Source: Clostridiales bacterium (GTDB lineage: Bacteria > Bacillota_A > Clostridia > Oscillospirales > Acutalibacteraceae). From it: a DNA stretch of 6,876 nucleotides. The stretch lies in NCBI GenBank assembly GCA_009774735.1, contig VSOH01000079.1, positions 1-6,876 of the forward strand, read 5' to 3'. The translations under genes and the position numbers were made by a program. Shown in pieces: positions 5,432-6,876 of this stretch; within the stretch, counting starts at the first letter, position 1; every line of letters begins with the position of its first letter. The notes beneath the pieces are model-generated. The model was not told where the DNA came from and searched no databases. It saw only the letters and a list, made by a program, of their open reading frames with translations.

Positions 5432-6244
5432 TCAAATCAACTTTTGACGTTCTGTAATGCACTGAATCACTCTGTCTTTTATAATTCCTCTGTCACGCTG
5501 AGGATAAAATTCAAGATATGGATTTACAATATCAGCAATTTCGCTTTTAGCAAGTTTAGGCATTTTCAACACGTTTCCGTAAAGTGAACGAACTGTTTTT
5601 AATTCTCTGTTAAAGGTCATATTAAATGGTCTTGCAAGCAGATTTTTCATAAGCCCCTTTGGTTCAATATCCATAGGTAATGTGCGAATATTTGAAAGGA
5701 GTGCTGCACCGTTGTCAAAAATAGGGCAATAATCATATTTGCCATTCTGCTCAAGAACAGCAATATTATTAAGATGTCTGTCATCATTGAGGAAGAGCGA
5801 ATCTATTTCAAAGAGCAAAGTTACATATTTATCGAAATCCAAAAGTCCAGTGTATTCTCTTGTTTTATCAACAAGATACTGAATACGCTTTTTATCACTA
5901 TTCAATCTTTCCAGTTCATTTTTAAATGAATTTGGATTGAATTTTGAAAACAACTTTGCAACAGTAATAATAGACTGACCTTTCTTAAGAAAATCATTGC
6001 TGACACAAACTGTTCTGTCAAAGCGATGAACATTAACCCTGTCAAGATTATATCTGACAAAGGTAAATGGTGTTTCTGTTTCAATATTACTCTTTTCAAG
6101 GAGTATTGAAACAATGGTTTCCGCAAGCGCCTCATAACCGAACTGGTCAAGCTTATACCACTTGCTTCCATCCTTCCATTTTTCCTGATTACCTTTTGAT
6201 GAGGTTTCTGCAACTTTTTCATTTGTAACTAATTTTACAGACAT
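5432..6244 (-). CDS. Compact HipA-like kinase paired with an AbrB-fold partner
   Basis: A 270-residue HipA-type kinase lacking the long N-terminal region of E. coli HipA. Visible elements are the nucleotide lysine K31 in KWYKLD, an alpha-C-like glutamate E42 (ALAET), the catalytic loop N153-D-D155-R-H-x2-N160 followed by IAVL, and the metal-binding D177 in PIFDNGAALL. The spacing D to N of 5 residues matches HipA, and all catalytic residues are kept, so the enzyme is likely active. The ATG at 6244 is chosen because GAGGTG (6250-6255) is just upstream; an open frame back to a GTG at 6262 has no good site. The start overlaps the AbrB-fold gene by 10 nt, the layout of an antitoxin-toxin pair. 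HipA toxins phosphorylate translation factors or aminoacyl-tRNA synthetases; the target here is unknown. Confidence 0.83.
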   Translation of the reverse strand: MSVKLVTNEKVAETSSKGNQEKWKDGSKWYKLDQFGYEALAETIVSILLEKSNIETETPFTFVRYNLDRVNVHRFDRTVCVSNDFLKKGQSIITVAKLFSKFNPNSFKNELERLNSDKKRIQYLVDKTREYTGLLDFDKYVTLLFEIDSLFLNDDRHLNNIAVLEQNGKYDYCPIFDNGAALLSNIRTLPMDIEPKGLMKNLLARPFNMTFNRELKTVRSLYGNVLKMPKLAKSEIADIVNPYLEFYPQRDRGIIKDRVIQCITERQKLI

Positions 6245-6768
6245 TCTTTCACCTCGATCCACTGATTATCCTCCGCCATTCTGCCCTGTGTTTTCTTAAT
6301 GATTTCTAAAGGGTCAAACTCATCAACACCTATAGAGGTAAGATATTCTTTCAATCCGTCACGTTCTTCAGGGATACAGCGTTCCAAAAGAAAATTTTCA
6401 TAATCCTCCCATGTCGGAATTTGGTTTATACCAAAAGCAGTTTCGATAGGATTGTCTGAATAATTTTCAATTGCTATTTCCTTTGTAGTATAATCAGCAG
6501 CAATTTTTGTGCAAAGATTGTTATAATTGAAATATTCTAAAATAATCAATTCATTGTTCTTTCCATAAGCTATTAAATCCGGAAGATTTCGTTTTGGAGA
6601 AATTATAATTTTTTCACCATCAAAAACTAATTCAATATTTCTGTTATGTTCATTGAGGTCAAGTTCCTTTATCCAAGCATTCGGCAAAGAGATTTTATAA
6701 GTCTTTGCCCCATTCGATGCCGTACCGCCTGCATTGCTGATTATTAATTTGCTATTTCTTGTCTCCAT
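6235..6768 (-). CDS. AbrB/MazE-fold DNA-binding protein with extra C-terminal domain, putative antitoxin/autoregulator
   Basis: A 177-residue protein. Residues about 6-59 match the swapped-hairpin AbrB/SpoVT/MazE DNA-binding fold: a TYKISLPNAWIKELDL core (23-38) followed by a beta pair IELVFDGEKIIISPK (45-59). Residues 62-175 form an unassigned domain with WEDYENFLLERCIP (120-133) and the conserved-looking end TQGRMAEDNQW (160-170), which I associate with proteins encoded beside HipA-like kinases. It is first in the operon and overlaps the kinase gene by 10 nt, so it probably binds its own promoter, where two dyads are visible, and may hold the kinase in check as HipB does for HipA. The ATG at 6768 is the only upstream ATG; the ribosome site is a weak GGTGAT. 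DNA binding is well supported; the antitoxin role is inferred. Confidence 0.8.
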   Translation of the reverse strand: METRNSKLIISNAGGTASNGAKTYKISLPNAWIKELDLNEHNRNIELVFDGEKIIISPKRNLPDLIAYGKNNELIILEYFNYNNLCTKIAADYTTKEIAIENYSDNPIETAFGINQIPTWEDYENFLLERCIPEERDGLKEYLTSIGVDEFDPLEIIKKTQGRMAEDNQWIEVKECL

Positions 6769-6783
6769 AATATCACCGACATT

Positions 6784-6812
6784 ATTATATCATATTCGTA
6801 CCGAATAATCAA
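6784..6812 (-). promoter_or_regulatory. Main promoter of the AbrB-HipA-kinase operon
   Basis: The minus strand carries TTGATT (6807-6812) and TATAAT (6784-6789) with a 17-bp spacer, a good sigma-A-type promoter. Transcription should start near 6777, leaving only about 9 nt before the ATG at 6768. This gives a very short leader whose only ribosome site is GGTGAT. Confidence 0.7.
6793..6807. promoter_or_regulatory. Candidate operator dyad in the operon promoter
   Basis: The plus strand reads TATTCG-TAC-CGAATA, a perfect 6-bp inverted repeat around 3 bp. It fills the spacer between the -35 and -10 boxes, so a bound protein would block RNA polymerase. The obvious candidate binder is the AbrB-fold protein encoded directly downstream. 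Confidence 0.55.
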
Positions 6813-6829
6813 TAATAATTAGTTTACTC

Positions 6830-6840
6830 TATTCGGAATA
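6830..6840. promoter_or_regulatory. Second, related operator-like dyad
   Basis: The plus strand reads TATTC-G-GAATA, a perfect 5-bp inverted repeat sharing the TATTCG half-site of the dyad in the promoter. The centres are 35 bp apart, between three and three and a half helical turns. It may be a second site for the same regulator. Confidence 0.4.
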
Positions 6841-6876
6841 AATTTTGAAAAATCGCATAATAATTCCGATCTTGGA

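Noticed and set aside
5902..6222. Minus-strand open frame of 106 codons in another frame
   Set aside because: It is a shadow inside the compact HipA-like kinase gene, rich in Lys/Leu repeats and without family features.
1..6876. tRNA, rRNA, CRISPR array, insertion sequence, riboswitch or attachment site
   Set aside because: I looked for cloverleaf-like GC-rich stretches, regularly spaced repeats, transposase or integrase motifs and long structured leaders, and saw none. All intergenic gaps are under about 160 nt.

Overview
The window is low-GC, AT-rich DNA and every supported gene lies on the minus strand, so transcription runs from high to low coordinates. Gene content points to an anaerobic Clostridia-type Firmicute, probably a gut Oscillospiraceae or Ruminococcus relative. 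The clues are a stand-alone ferredoxin-thioredoxin-reductase-like protein, a 2[4Fe-4S] ferredoxin, a CcdA/TlpA pair, strong AGGAGG-type ribosome binding sites and tight gene packing. The species cannot be named from this sequence alone.

The window holds two transcription units separated by a hairpin terminator at 2161-2206. The left unit (2086 down to the left edge) is a redox cassette: ccdA-like membrane thiol carrier, membrane-anchored TlpA-like thioredoxin, a 65-residue protein with the CxC...CxC...CHC pattern of the FTR catalytic chain, a 2[4Fe-4S] ferredoxin, and the first part of a NapH-like membrane iron-sulfur protein. The last gene stops at an in-frame TAA at 45-47, but the same frame continues to the window edge with family-like sequence, so it may be a nonsense-interrupted gene. 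Together these genes suggest ferredoxin-derived electrons feeding a thiol relay that crosses the membrane. That wiring is inferred.

The right unit (about 6777 down to 2161) is a tightly packed six-gene operon. In order it encodes an AbrB/MazE-fold DNA-binding protein with an extra C-terminal domain, a compact HipA-like kinase, an unrecognised 204-residue acidic protein, a divergent Hanks-type protein kinase, a GNAT acetyltransferase, and a second, larger HipA-like kinase. Gaps are 12-13 nt or overlaps of 10-26 nt, except for 63 nt before the last gene, which contains a good internal promoter. The promoter of the operon has TTGATT and TATAAT boxes 17 bp apart, with a perfect TATTCG-GTA-CGAATA dyad in the spacer and a related dyad further upstream. 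This fits autoregulation by the AbrB-fold protein.

The most interesting reading is that the right operon is a toxin-antitoxin-like or signalling/defence module that combines three kinase-fold proteins and an acetyltransferase under one AbrB-type regulator. The individual families are recognisable. The combination and its purpose are inference. No tRNA, rRNA, CRISPR array, insertion sequence or integrase was seen.
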